A DNA stretch of 64,000 nucleotides from Bos javanicus (GCF_032452875.1 NW_026893692.1:248001-312000); one strand, 5' to 3'. Shown: positions 26,489-40,902, counted from the first letter of the stretch. Notes: generated by a model from the sequence alone, not told the origin. Numbers and translations are program-made.

Positions 26489-26729
26489 TGTGCCTCTGGA
26501 GGCAATGAACATAGAGCTGAGTAGGCAGGAATCAGTCAGCAGGCTATAATCATGGAACTCACCTGTGAGAAATCATGCTGCTCAGCTGGCAATAATCAAG
26601 TAGATGAGCAGGCAGGAATTACGCAGCACAGGTGGCAATTGTCAAGCAGCTGACAGGCAGGAATCGTGCAGCTCAGCTGGCAATTGTCAAGCAGATGAGC
26701 AGACAGTAATCACGCAGCTCAGCAGGCCC
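26489..26729 (+). repeat. Type B spacer, copy 4
   Basis: 241 bp with GAACATAGAG, CACCTGTGAG, CAAGTAGATGAG and CAGCTGACAGG. It sits at the junction of the two tandem 5.31 kb units. Confidence 0.93.
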
Positions 26730-27460
26730 TGATCACGTGACTGAGCATGCACTGTTCACGTGGCTGATCACACACTGATCACGTGACTGATCATGCACTG
26801 ATCACGTGACTGATCATGCACTGATCACGTGGCTATCATGCACTGATCACGTGGCTGACATGCACTGATCACGTGCCTGATCATGCACTGATCACGTGGC
26901 TGATCATGCACTGATCACGTGACTGATCATGCACTGATCACGTGACTGATCATGCACTGATCACGTGGCTATCATGCACTGCTCACGTGGCTGATCATGC
27001 ATGATCACGCAGCTACCATGTACTGGTCACATGACTGATCATGCACTGATCACGTGACTGATCATGCACTGATCACGTGGCTATCATGCACTACTCACGT
27101 GGCTGATCATGCAATGATCATGTAGCTACCATGTACAGGTCACGTGAATGATCATACACCCATCAGGTGACTGATCATGCACTGATCACGTGGCTATCAT
27201 GCACTGATCACGTGACTGATCATGCACTGATCACGTCTATATCATGCACTGATCACATGACTGCCCATGCACTGATCACGTGGATGATCATACACTAATC
27301 ATGTGACAGATCATGCACTGATCACGTGGCTGATCATGCACTGATACCGTGACTGAGCATGGACTGATCACATGACTATCATGTAGTGATCACGTGACTT
27401 AATGGCGCTGATCATGTGACTGATCATGCACTGATCATGTTTGCTATCATACACTGATCA
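26730..27460 (+). repeat. Array block from type B to type A, 0.73 kb
   Basis: 731 bp. It ends with GACTGATCATGCACTG before the TGTTTGC lead-in, where most copies have GCGCTG. This is a small conversion towards consensus. Confidence 0.9.
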
Positions 27461-27705
27461 TGTGCCTCTGGAGGCAATAAACAAAGAGCTGAGTAGGCAC
27501 GAATCAAACAGTCAGCAGGCAATAATCATGGAACTCAGGTGTGAGGAATCATGCTGCTCAGCTGGCAATAATCAAGCAGCTGAGCAGGCAGGAATTACGC
27601 AGCACAGCTGGCAATTGTCAAGCAGATGACAGGCAGGAATCGTGCAGCTCAGCTGGCAATTGTCAAGCAGATGAGCAGACAGTAATCACGCAGCTCAGCA
27701 GGCCC
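27461..27705 (+). repeat. Type A spacer, copy 13
   Basis: The spacer matches the reference by eye; only its lead-in differs. Confidence 0.95.
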
Positions 27706-30146
27706 AGATCACGTGACTGAGCATGCACTGTTCACGTGGCTGATCATACACTGATCACGTGATGATCATGCACTGATCACTTGGATATCATGCACTGATC
27801 ACGTGGCTGATCATACACTGTTCACGTGTCTGACCATGCACTGATCACGTGGCTGATCATACACTGCTCACGTAACTGATCATGCACTGATCACGTGGCT
27901 ATCATGCACTGATCACGTGGCTGAACATGCACTGTTCACGTGGCTGATCACACACCTGTCACGTGACATATCATGCACTGATCACGTGGCACTCATGCAC
28001 TGATCACGTGGCTGATCATACACTGCTCACGTAACTCATGCACACATCACGTGGCTATCATGCACTGATCACGTGGCTGATCATGCACTGATCACGTGGC
28101 TGATCATACACTGATCACGTGACTGATCATGCACTGATCACGTGGCATCATGCACTGATCACGTGGCTGATCATGCACTGATCACGTGACTCATGCACTG
28201 ATCACGTGGCTATCATGCACTGATCACGTGGCTGATCATGCAATGATCACGTAGCAACCATGTACTGGTCACGTGACTGATCATGCACTGATCACGTAAC
28301 TGATCATGCACTGATCACGTGACTGATCATGCACTGATCACGTGACTGATCATGCACTGATCACGTGGCTATCATGCACTGATCACGTGGCTGATCATGC
28401 ACTGATCACGTAGCTACCATGTACTGGTCACGTGACTGATCATGCACTGATCACGTAATTGATCATGCACTGATCACGTGGCTGATCATGCACTGATCAC
28501 GTGGCTGATCACACATGATCACGTGACTGATCATGCACTGATCACGTGGCTATCATGCACTGATCACGTGGCTGATCATGCACTGATCACGTGGCTATCA
28601 TGCACTGATCACGTGGCTGATCACACACGATCACGTGACTGATCATGCACTGATCACGTGGCTATCATGCACTGATCACGTGGCTATCATGCACTGATCA
28701 CGTGGCTGATCATGCACTGATCACGTAGCTACCATGCACTGATCACGTGACTGATCATGCACTGATCACGTGACTGATCATGCACTGATCACGTGGCTGA
28801 TCATGCACTGATCACGTGGCTGATCATGCACTGATCACGTGACTGATCATGCACTGATCACGTGACTGATCATGCACTGATCACGTGGCTATCATGCACT
28901 GATCACGTGGCTGATCATGCACTGATCACGTGACTGATCATGCACTGATCACGTGGCTGATCATGCACTGATCACGTGACTGATCATGCACTGATCACGT
29001 GGCTGATCATGCACTGATCACGTGACTGATCATGCACTGATCACGTGGCTGATCATGCACTGATCACGTGGCTATCATGCACTGATCACGTGGCTGATCA
29101 TGCATGATCACGCACTGATCATGCACTGATCACGTGACTGATCATGCACTGATCACGTGACTGATCATGCACTGATCACGTGGCTATCATGCACTGATCA
29201 CGTGGCTGATCATGCACTGATCACGTGGCTATCATGCAGATCACGTGACTGATCATGCACTGATCACGTGACTGATCATGCACTGATCACGTGGCTATCA
29301 TGCACTGATCACGTGGCTATCATGCACTGATCACGTGGCTGATCATGCATGATCACGCACTGATCATGCACTGATCACGTGACTGATCATGCACTGATCA
29401 CGTGACTGATCATGCACTGATCACGTGGCTATCATGCACTGATCACGTGGCTGATCATGCACTGATCACGCACTGATCATGCACTGATCACGTGACTGAT
29501 CATGCACTGATCACGTGACTGATCATGCACTGATCACGTGGCTATCATGCACTGATCACGTGGCTGATCATGCACTGATCACGCACTGATCATGCACTGA
29601 TCACGTGACTGATCATGCACTGATCACGTGACTGATCATGCACTGATCACGTGGCTATCATGCACTGCTCACGTGGCTGATCATGCCATGATCACGCACT
29701 ACCATGTACTGGTCACATGACTGATCATGCACTGATCACGTGACTGATCATGCAGTGATCACGTGGCTATCATGCACTACTCACGTGGCTGATCATGCAA
29801 TGATCATGTAGCTACCATGTACAGGTCACGTGAATGATCATACACCCATCAGGTGACTGATCATGCACTGATCACGTGGCTATCATGCACTGATCACGAG
29901 ACTGATCATGCACTGATCACGTCTATATCATGCACTGATCACATGACTGCCCATGCACTGATCACGTGGATGATCATACACTAATCATGTGACAGATCAT
30001 GCACTGATCACGTGGCTGATCATGCACTGATACCGTGACTGAGCATGGACTGATCACATGACTATCATGTAGTGATCACGTGACTTAATGGCGCTGATCA
30101 TGTGACTGATCATGCGCTGATCATGTTTGCTATCATACACTGATCA
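27706..30146 (+). repeat. Long array block with a 113-bp sub-HOR, second copy
   Basis: 2,441 bp, 5,308 bp downstream of the paired block at 22398-24837. Several proximal landmarks have been corrected to consensus, for example CATACACTGCTC for CATACTCTGCTC near 28018. Confidence 0.91.
29112..29701 (+). repeat. 113-bp five-monomer sub-HOR, second copy
   Basis: CACGCACTG junctions at about 29112, 29357, 29470, 29583 and 29696 give intervals of 245, 113, 113 and 113 bp. This matches the tract at 23804-24392 except for one 1-bp difference, where CATGCATGATC there is CATGCACTGATC or a close form here. Confidence 0.84.
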
Positions 30147-30391
30147 TGTGCCTCTGGAGGCAATAAACAAAGAGCTGAGTAGGCACGAATCAAACAGTCA
30201 GCAGGCAATAATCATGGAACTCAGGTGTGAGGAATCATGCTGCTCAGCTGGCAATAATCAAGCAGCTGAGCAGGCAGGAATTACGCAGCACAGCTGGCAA
30301 TTGTCAAGCAGATGACAGGCAGGAATCGTGCAGCTCAGCTGGCAATTGTCAAGCAGATGAGCAGACAGTAATCACGCAGCTCAGCAGGCCC
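30147..30391 (+). repeat. Type A spacer, copy 14
   Basis: Matches the reference copy by eye. It opens the left copy of the 18.0 kb duplication. Confidence 0.95.
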
Positions 30392-31797
30392 AGATCACGT
30401 GACTGAGCATGCACTGTTCACGTGGCTGATCATACACTGATCACGTGATGATCATGCACTGATCACTTGGATATCATGCACTGATCACGTGGCTGATCAT
30501 ACACTGTTCACGTGTCTGACCATGCACTGATCACGTGGCTGATCATACACTGCTCACGTAACTGATCATGCACTGATCACGTGGCTATCATGCACTGATC
30601 ACGTGGCTGAACATGCACTGTTCACGTGGCTGATCACACACCTGTCACGTGACATATCATGCACTGATCACGTGGCACTCATGCACTGATCACGTGGCTG
30701 ATCATACTCTGCTCACGTAACTCATGCACACATCACGTGGCTATCATGCACTGCTCACGTGGCTCGTCATGGAATGATCACGTAGCTACCATATACTGGT
30801 CACGTGACTGATCATGCACAGATCACGTAAATGATCATGCACTGTTCACGTGACTGATCATGTACTGATCACGTGACTGATCATGCACTGATCACGTGGC
30901 TATCATGCTCTGCTCACGTGGCTGATCATGCAATGATCACGTAGCAACCATGTACTGGTCACGTGACTGATCATGCACTGATCACGTAATTGATCCTGCA
31001 CTGATCACGTGGCTCATCATGCACTGATCACGTGGCTGATCACACATGTATCACGTGACTGATCATGCACTGATCACGTGGCTCTCATGCACTGATCACG
31101 TGGCTATCATGCACTGATCACGTGGCTATCATGCACTGATCACGTGGCTGATCATGCAATGATCACGTAGCTATCATGCACTGATCACGTGACTGATCAT
31201 GCACTGATCACGTAATTGATCATGCACTGATCACGTGGCTGATCATGCACTGATCACGTGGCTGATCACACTGATCACGTGACTGATCATGCACTGATCA
31301 CGTGACTGATCATGCACTGATCACGTGGCTATCATGCACTGATCACGTGGCTATCATGCACTGATCACGTGGCTGATCATGCACTATCACGTGACTGATC
31401 ATGCACTGATCACGTGGCTATCATGCACTGATCACGTGGCTATCATGCACTGATCACGTGGCTGATCATGCACTGATCACGGAGCTGCCATGCACTGGTC
31501 ACGTGACTGATCATGCACTGATCACGTGACTGATCATGCACTGATCACGTGACTGATCATGCACTGATCACGTGACTGATCATGCACTGATCACGTGACT
31601 GATCATGCACTGATCACGTGGCTATCATGCACTGATCACGTGGCTGATCATGCACTGATCACGCAGCTACCATGCACTGTCACATGACTGATCATGCACT
31701 GATCACATAATTGATCATGCACTGATCACGTGGCTTATCATGCACTGATCATGTGACTGATCATGTGCTGATCATGTTTGGTATCACACACTGATCA
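30392..31797 (+). repeat. Array block leading to type B copy 5 (1,406 bp class)
   Basis: Partner of 48417-49822, which is exactly the same length. It contains GGAGCTGCCATGCACTGG near 31483 and the GTGGCTTATC lead-in. Confidence 0.91.
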
Positions 31798-32038
31798 TGT
31801 GCCTCTGGAGGCAATGAACAAAGAGCTGAGTAGGCAGGAATCAGTCAGCAGGCTATAATCATGGAACTCAGCTCTGAGAAATCATGCTGCTCAGCTGGCA
31901 ATAATCAAGTAGATGAGCAGGCAGGAATTACGCAGCACAGGTGGCAATTGTCAAGCAGATGACAGGCAGGAATCGTGCAGCTCAGCTGGCAATTGTCAAG
32001 CAGATGAGCAGACAGTAATCACGCAGCTCAGCAGGCCC
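31798..32038 (+). repeat. Type B spacer, copy 5
   Basis: 241 bp with GAACAAAGAG, CAGCTCTGAG, CAAGTAGATGAG and CAGATGACAGG, the same combination as the copy at 49823. Confidence 0.93.
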
Positions 32039-33085
32039 TGATCACGTGACTGAGCATGCACTGTCACGTGGCTGATCACACACTGATCACGTGACTGATC
32101 ATGCACTGATCACGTGACTGATCATGCACTGATCACGTGGCTATCATGCACTGATCACGTGGCTGATCATGCACTGATCACGTGGCTGATCATGCACTGA
32201 TCACGTGGCTGATCATGCACTGATCACGTGACTGATCATGCACTGATCACGTGGCTGATCATGCACTGATCACGTGGCTATCATGCACTGATCACGTGGC
32301 TGATCATGCATGATCACGTAGCTACCATGTACTGATCACGTGACTGATCATGCACTGATCACGTGACTGATCATGCACTGATCACGTGGCTGATCATGCA
32401 CTGATCACGTGGCTATCATGCACTGATCACGTGGCTGATCATGCATGATCACGTAGCTACCATGCACTGATCACGTGACTGATCATGCACTGATCACGTG
32501 ACTGATCATGCACTGATCACGTGACTGATCATGCACTGATCACGTGACTGATCATGCACTGATCACGTGGCTATCATGCACTGATCACGTGGCTGATCAT
32601 GCATGATCACGCAGCTACCATGTACTGGTCACATGACTGATCATGCACTGATCACGTGACTGATCATGCACTGATCACGTGACTGATCATGCACTGATCA
32701 CGTGGCTATCATGCACTGATCACGTGGCTGATCATGCAATGATCATGTAGCTACCATGTACAGGTCACGTGAATGATCATACACCCATCAGGTGACTGAT
32801 CATGCACTGATCACGTGGCTATCATGCACTGATCACTAGACTGATCATGCACTGATCACGTCTATATCATGCACTGATCACATGACTGCCCATGCACTGA
32901 TCACGTGGATGATCATACACTAATCATGTGACAGATCATGCACTGATCACGTGGCTGATCATGCACTGATACCGTGACTGAGCATGGACTGATCACATGA
33001 CTATCATGTAGTGATCACGTGACTTAATGGCGCTGATCATGTGACTGATCATGCGCTGATCATGTTTGCTATCATACACTGATCA
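32039..33085 (+). repeat. Array block from type B to type A, 1,047 bp
   Basis: Exactly the same length as 50064-51110. It carries the rare GATCACTAGACTG form near 32835, which is shared with the partner near 50860; most units have GATCACGAGACTG. Confidence 0.92.
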
Positions 33086-33330
33086 TGTGCCTCTGGAGGC
33101 AATAAACAAAGAGCTGAGTAGGCACGAATCAAACAGTCAGCAGGCAATAATCATGGAACTCAGGTGTGAGGAATCATGCTGCTCAGCTGGCAATAATCAA
33201 GCAGCTGAGCAGGCAGGAATTACGCAGCACAGCTGGCAATTGTCAAGCAGATGACAGGCAGGAATCGTGCAGCTCAGCTGGCAATTGTCAAGCAGATGAG
33301 CAGACAGTAATCACGCAGCTCAGCAGGCCC
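33086..33330 (+). repeat. Type A spacer, copy 15
   Basis: Matches the reference copy by eye. Confidence 0.95.
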
Positions 33331-34944
33331 AGATCACGTGACTGAGCATGCACTGTTCACGTGGCTGATCATACACTGATCACGTGATGATCATGCACTG
33401 ATCACTTGGATATCATGCACTGATCACGTGGCTGATCATACACTGTTCACGTGTCTGACCATGCACTGATCACGTGGCTGATCATACACTGCTCACGTAA
33501 CTGATCATGCACTGATCACGTGGCTATCATGCACTGATCACGTGGCTGAACATGCACTGTTCACGTGGCTGATCACACACCTGTCACGTGACATATCATG
33601 CACTGATCACGTGGCACTCATGCACTGATCACGTGGCTGATCATACTCTGCTCACGTAACTCATGCACACATCACGTGGCTATCATGCACTGCTCACGTG
33701 GCTCGTCATGGAATGATCACGTAGCAACCATATACTGGTCACGTGACTGATCATGCACTGATCACGTAAATGATCATGCACTGATCACGTGACTGATCAT
33801 GTACTGATCACGTGACTGATCATGCACTGATCACGTGGCTGATCATGCATCTGATCACGTGACTGATCATGCACTGATCACGTGGCTGATCATGCACTGA
33901 TCACGTGGATATCATGCACTGATCACGTGGCTGATCACACACTGATCACGTGACTGATCATGCACTGATCACGTGGCTGATCATGCACTGATCACGTGGC
34001 TATCATGCACTGATCACGTGGCTGATCATGCACTGATCACGTGGCTATCATGCACTGATCACGTGACTGATCATGCACTGATCACGTGACTGATCATGCA
34101 CTGATCACGTGGCTGATCATGCACTGATCACGTGGCTGATCATGCACTGATCACGTGACTGATCATGCACTGATCACGTGACTGATCATGCACTGATCAC
34201 GTGGCTATCATGCACTGATCACGTGGCTGATCATGCACTGATCACGTGCTGATCATGCACTGATCACGTGACTGATCATGCACTGATCACGTGACTGATC
34301 ATGCACTGATCACGTGGCTGATCATGCACTGATCACGTGGCTGATCATGCACTGATCACGTGACTGATCATGCACTGATCACGTGGCTATCATGCACTGA
34401 TCACGTGGCTGATCATGCACTGATCACGTGGCTGATCATGCACTGATCACGTGACTATCATGCACTGATCACGTGGCATCATGCACTGATCACGTGGCTG
34501 ATCATGCACTGATCACGTGACTCATGCACTGATCACGTGGCTATCATGCACTGATCACGTGGCTGATCATGCAATGATCACGTAGCTACCATGCACTGGT
34601 CACGTGACTGATCATGCACTGATCACGTGAATGATCATGCACTGATCACGTGACTGATCATGCACTGATCACGTGACTGATCATGCACTGATCACGTGGC
34701 TATCATGCACTGATCACGTGGCTGATCATGCACTGATCACATGACTGCCCATGCACTGATCACGTGGATGATCATACACTAATCTTGTGACAGATCATGC
34801 ACTGATCACGTGGCTGATCATGCACTGATACCGTGACTGAGCATGGACTGATCACATGACTATCATGTAGTGATCACGTGACTTAATGGCGCTGATCATG
34901 TGACTGATCATGCGCTGATCATGTTTGCTATCATACACTGATCA
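33331..34944 (+). repeat. Array block, 1,614 bp, with a homogenised middle
   Basis: Partner of 51356-52969, which has exactly the same length. The shared private form GATCATGCATCTGATC (near 33845 and 51870) confirms the pairing. The 3' landmarks begin only at ACTGCCCATGCAC, so the upstream half of the distal block is missing. Confidence 0.92.
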
Positions 34945-35189
34945 TGTGCCTCTGGAGGCAATAAACAAAGAGCTGAGTAGGCATGAATCAAACAGTCAGC
35001 AGGCAATAATCATGGAACTCAGGTGTGAGGAATCATGCTGCTCAGCTGGCAATAATCAAGCAGCTGAGCAGGCAGGAATTACGCAGCACAGCTGGCAATT
35101 GTCAAGCAGATGACAGGCAGGAATCGTGCAGCTCAGCTGGCAATTGTCAAGCAGATGAGCAGACAGTAATCACGCAGCTCAGCAGGCCC
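34945..35189 (+). repeat. Type A spacer, copy 16
   Basis: It has TAGGCATGAATC for TAGGCACGAATC, a C-to-T change at a CpG. It shares this with the copies at 39522, 52970 and 57518. Confidence 0.94.
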
Positions 35190-36822
35190 AGATCACGTGA
35201 CTGAGCATGCACTGTTCACGTGGCTGATCATACACTGATCACGTGATGATCATGCACTGATCACTTGGATATCATGCACTGATCACGTGGCTGATCATAC
35301 ACTGTTCACGTGTCTGACCATGCACTGATCACGTGGCTGATCATGCACTGCTCACGTAACTGATCATGCACTGATCACGTGGCTATCATGCACTGATCAC
35401 GTGGCTGATCATGCACTGATCACGTGGCATCATGCACTGATCACGTGACTGATCATGCACTGATCACGTAATTGATCATGCACTGATCACGTGGCTGATC
35501 ATGCACTGATCACGTGGCTGATCACACATGATCACGTGACTGATCATGCACTGATCACGTGGCTATCATGCACTGATCACGTGGCTGATCATGCACTGAT
35601 CACGTGGCTGATCATGCACTGATCACGTGACTGATCATGCACTGATCACGTGACTGATCATGCACTGATCACGTGGCTATCATGCACTGATCACGTGGCT
35701 GATCATGCATGATCACGCAGCTACCATGTACTGGTCACGTGACTGATCATGCACTGATCACGTGACTGATCATGCACTGATCACGTGGCTGATCATGCAC
35801 TGATCACGTGGCTATCATGCACTGATCACGTGGCTGATCATGCACTGATCACGTAGCTATCATGCACTGATCACGTGACTGATCATGCACTGATCACGTG
35901 ACTGATCATGCACTGATCACGTGGCTATCATGCACTGATCACGTGGCTGATCATGCACTGATCACGTAGCATCATGCACTGATCACGTGACTGATCATGC
36001 ACTGATCACGTGACTGATCATGCACTGATCACGTGGCTGATCATGCACTGATCACGTGGCTGATCACACATGATCACGTGACTGATCATGCACTGATCAC
36101 GTGGCTCATGCACTGATCACGTGACTGATCATGCACTGATCACGTCTATATCATGCACTGATCACGTGACTGATCATGCACTGATCACGTGGCTGATCAT
36201 GCACTGATCACGTGACTGATCATGCACTGATCACGTGGCTGATCATGCACTGATCACGTGGCTGATCATGCACTGATCACGTGACTGATCATGCACTGAT
36301 CACGTGTCTGATCATGCACTGATCACGTGGCTATCATGCACTGCTCACGTGGCTGATCATGCATGATCACGCAGCTACCATGTACTGGTCACATGACTGA
36401 TCATGCACTGATCACGTGACTGATCATGCACTGATCACGTGGCTATCATGCACTACTCACGTGGCTGATCATGCAATGATCATGTAGCTACCATGTACAG
36501 GTCACGTGAATGATCATACACCCATCAGGTGACTGATCATGCACTGATCACGTGGCTATCATGCACTGATCACGAGACTGATCATGCACTGATCACGTCT
36601 ATATCATGCACTGATCACATGACTGCCCATGCACTGATCACGTGGATGATCATACACTAATCTTGTGACAGATCATGCACTGATCACGTGGCTGATCATG
36701 CACTGATACCGTGACTGAGCATGGACTGATCACATGACTATCATGTAGTGATCACGTGACTTAATGGCGCTGATCATGTGACTGATCATGCGCTGATCAT
36801 GTTTGCTATCATACACTGATCA
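35190..36822 (+). repeat. Array block, 1,633 bp
   Basis: Partner of 53215-54826 (1,612 bp); the 21-bp difference is about one monomer. A full distal block begins about 36440. Confidence 0.9.
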
Positions 36823-37067
36823 TGTGCCTCTGGAGGCAATAAACAAAGAGCTGAGTAGGCACGAATCAAACAGTCAGCAGGCAATAATCATGGAACTCAG
36901 CTGTGAGGAATCATGCTGCTCAGCTGGCAATAATCAAGCAGCTGAGCAGGCAGGAATTACGCAGCACAGCTGGCAATTGTCAAGCAGATGACAGGCAGGA
37001 ATCGTGCAGCTCAGCTGGCAATTGTCAAGCAGATGAGCAGACAGTAATCACGCAGCTCAGCAGGCCC
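36823..37067 (+). repeat. Type A spacer, copy 17 (CTGTG variant)
   Basis: It carries AACTCAGCTGTGAGG, like its partner at 54827. Confidence 0.94.
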
Positions 37068-37773
37068 AGATCACGTGACTGAGCATGCACTGTTCACGTG
37101 GCTGATCATACACTGATCACGTGATGATCATGCACTGATCACTTGGATATCATGCACTGATCACGTGGCTGATCATACACTGTTCACGTGTCTGACCATG
37201 CACTGATCACGTGGCTGATCATACACTGCTCACGTAACTGATCATGCACTGATCACGTGGCTATCATGCACTGATCACGTGGCTGAACATGCACTGTTCA
37301 CGTGGCTGATCACACACTGTCACGTGACATATCATGCACTGATCACGTGGCACTCATGCACTGATCACGTGGCTGATCATACACTGCTCACGTAACTCAT
37401 GCACACATCACGTGGCTATCATGCACTGCTCACGTGGCTGATCATGCAATGATCACGTAGCTACCATGCACTGGTCACGTGACTGATCATGCACTGATCA
37501 CGTAATTGATCATGCACTGATCACGTGACTGATCATGCACTGATCACGTGACTGATCATGCACTGATCACGTGACTGATCATGCACTGATCACGTGGCTA
37601 TCATGCACTGATCACGTGGCTGATCATGCACTGATCACGCAGCTACCATGTACTGTCACGTGACTGATCATGCACTGATCACGTGATTGATCATGCACTG
37701 ATCACGTGGCTTATCATGCACTGATCATGTGACTGATCATGCACTGATCATGTTTGGTGTCATACACTGATCA
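37068..37773 (+). repeat. Short array block leading to type B copy 6
   Basis: 706 bp, paired with 55072-55773 (702 bp). The proximal block leads almost directly to the type B lead-in, with little middle. Confidence 0.9.
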
Positions 37774-38008
37774 TGTGCCTATGGAGGCAATGAACATAGA
37801 GCTGAGTAGGCAGGAATCAGTCAGCAGGCTATAATCATGGAACTCACCTCTGAGAAATCATGCTGCTGAGCTGGCAATAATCAAGTAGATGAGCAGGCAG
37901 GAATTATGCAGCACAGGTGGCAATTGTCAAGCAGCTGACAGGCAGGAATCGTGCAGCTCAGCTGGCAATTGTCAAGCAGATGAGCAGACAGTAATCACGC
38001 AGCTCAGC
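37774..38008 (+). repeat. Type B spacer, copy 6, fused to a monomer
   Basis: The usual end CTCAGCAGGCCCTGATC is replaced by CTCAGCATGCACTGATC, so the spacer runs straight into monomer sequence without a GGCCC. It also has GCCTATGG, TGCTGAGCTGG and GAATTATGCAG. The last is shared with the partner at 55774. Confidence 0.9.
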
Positions 38009-38930
38009 ATGCACTGATCACGTGACTGATCATGCACTGATCACGTGGCTGATCATACACTGATCACGTGACTGATCATGCACTGATCACGTGACTGATC
38101 ATGCACTGATCACGTGGCTATCATGCACTGATCACGTGGCTGATCATGCACTGATCACGTGGCTGATCATGCACTGATCACGTGGCTGATCATGCACTGA
38201 TCACGTGACTGATCATGCACTGATCACGTGGCTGATCATGCACTGATCACGTGGCTGATCATGCACTGATCACGTGACTGATCATGCACTGATCACGTGA
38301 CTGATCATGCACTGATCACGTGGCTATCATGCACTGATCACGTGGCTGATCATGCACTGATCACGTGGCTGATCATGCACTGATCACGTGACTGATCATG
38401 CACTGATCACGTGACTGATCATGCACTGATCACGTGGCTATCATGCACTGCTCACGTGGCTGATCATGCCATGATCACGCAGCTACCATGTACTGGTCAC
38501 ATGACTGATCATGCACTGATCACGTGACTGATCATGCACTGATCACGTGGCTATCATGCACTACTCACGTGGCTGATCATGCAATGATCATGTAGCTACC
38601 ATGTACAGGTCACGTGAATGATCATACACCCATCAGGTGACTGATCATGCACTGATCACGTGGCTATCATGCACTGATCACGTGACTGATCATGCACTGA
38701 TCACGTCTATATCATGCACTGATCACATGACTGCCCATGCACTGATCACGTGGATGATCATACACTAATCATGTGACAGATCATGCACTGATCACGTGGC
38801 TGATCATGCACTGATACCGTGACTGAGCATGGACTGATCACATGACTATCATGTAGTGATCACGTGACTTAATGGCGCTGATCATGTGACTGATCATGCG
38901 CTGATCATGTTTGCTATCATACACTGATCA
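38009..38930 (+). repeat. Array block from type B to type A, 0.92 kb
   Basis: 922 bp of uniform monomers, then the distal block from about 38440, in which GATCACGTGACTG replaces GATCACGAGACTG. Confidence 0.9.
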
Positions 38931-39175
38931 TGTGCCTCTGGAGGCAATAAACAAAGAGCTGAGTAGGCACGAATCAAACAGTCAGCAGGCAATAATCATG
39001 GAACACAGGTGTGAGGAATCATGCTGCTCAGCTGGCAATAATCAAGCAGCTGAGCAGGCAGGAATTACGCAGCACAGCTGGCAATTGTCAAGCAGATGAC
39101 AGGCAGGAATCGTGCAGCTCAGCTGGCAACTGTCAAGCAGATGAGCAGACAGTAATCACGCAGCTCAGCAGGCCC
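38931..39175 (+). repeat. Type A spacer, copy 18 (GGAACACAGG variant)
   Basis: It has GGAACACAGG and GGCAACTGTC. Both are also present in the copy at 56929, which identifies the two as partners in the 18 kb duplication. Confidence 0.94.
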
Positions 39176-39521
39176 AGATCACGTGACTGAGCATGCACTG
39201 TTCACGTGGCTGATCATACACTGATCACGTGATGATCATGCACTGATCACGTGGCTATCATGCACTGATCACGTGACTGATCATGCACTGTTCACGTCTA
39301 TATCATGCACTGATCACGTGACTGATCATGCACTGATCACGTGGATGATCATGCACTGATCACGTGACTGATCATGCACTGATCACGTGGCTGATCATGC
39401 ACTGATACCGTGACTGATCATGGACTGATCACATGACTATCATGCACTGATCACGTGACTTAATGGCGCTGATCATGTGACTGATCATGCACTGATCATG
39501 TTTGCTATCATACACTGATCA
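39176..39521 (+). repeat. Minimal array block (346 bp)
   Basis: Second example of a HOR unit reduced to proximal and distal ends. It retains CTGTTCACGTCTATATC, which fuses a proximal TGTTCAC monomer to the distal GTCTATATC monomer. Confidence 0.9.
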
Positions 39522-39766
39522 TGTGCCTCTGGAGGCAATAAACAAAGAGCTGAGTAGGCATGAATCAAACAGTCAGCAGGCAATAATCATGGAACACAGG
39601 TGTGAGGAATCATGCTGCTCAGCTGGCAATAATCAAGCAGCTGAGCAGGCAGGAATTACGCAGCACAGCTGGCAATTGTCAAGCAGATGACAGGCAGGAA
39701 TCGTGCAGCTCAGCTGGCAATTGTCAAGCAGATGAGCAGACAGTAATCACGCAGCTCAGCAGGCCC
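39522..39766 (+). repeat. Type A spacer, copy 19
   Basis: It has GGCATGAATC and GGAACACAGG, and ends GGCCCTGATC. Confidence 0.94.
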
Positions 39767-40657
39767 TGATCACGTGACTGATCATGCACTGTTCACGTGG
39801 CTGATCATACACTGATCACGTGATGATCATGCACTGATCACGTGGCTATCATGCACTGATCACGTGGCTGATCATGCACTGATCACGTGTCTGATCATGC
39901 ACTGATCACGTGGCTGATCATGCACTGATCACGTAACTGATCATGCACTGATCACGTGGCTATCATGCACTGATCACGTGGCTGATCATGCACTGATCAC
40001 GTAGCTACCATGTACTGATCACGTGACTGATCATGCACTGATCACGTAATTGATCATGCACTGATCACGTGGCTGATCATGCACTGATCACGTGGCTGAT
40101 CACACATGATCACGTGACTGATCATGCACTGATCACGTGGCTATCATGCACTGATCACGTGGCTGATCATGCACTGATCACGTGGCTGATCATGCACTGA
40201 TCACGTGACTGATCATGCACTGATCACGTGACTGATCATGCACTGATCACGTGGCTATCATGCACTGATCACGTGGCTGATCATGCATGATCACGCAGCT
40301 ACCATGTACTGGTCACGTGACTGATCATGCACTGATCACGTGACTGATCATGCACTGATCACGTGGCTGATCATGCACTGATCACGTGGCTGATCATGCA
40401 CTGATCACGAGACTGATCATGCACTGATCACGTCTATATCATGCACTGATCACATGACTGCCCATGCACTGATCACGTGGATGATCATACACTAATCATG
40501 TGACAGATCATGCACTGATCACGTGGCTGATCATGCACTGATACCGTGACTGAGCATGGACTGATCACATGACTATCATGTAGTGATCACGTGACTTAAT
40601 GGCGCTGATCATGTGACTGATCATGCGCTGATCATGTTTGCTATCATACACTGATCA
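39767..40657 (+). repeat. Array block, 0.89 kb
   Basis: 891 bp, the counterpart of 18307-19195. The distal block begins about 40400. Confidence 0.9.
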
Positions 40658-40902
40658 TGTGCCTCTGGAGGCAATAAACAAAGAGCTGAGTAGGCACGAA
40701 TCAAACAGTCAGCAGGCAATAATCATGGAACTCAGGTGTGAGGAATCATGCTGCTCAGCTGGCAATAATCAAGCAGCTGAGCAGGCAGGAATTACGCAGC
40801 ACAGCTGGCAATTGTCAAGCAGATGACAGGCAGGAATCGTGCAGCTCAGCTGGCAATTGTCAAGCAGATGAGCAGACAGTAATCACGCAGCTCAGCAGGC
40901 CC
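40658..40902 (+). repeat. Type A spacer, copy 20
   Basis: Matches the reference copy by eye. Confidence 0.95.
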
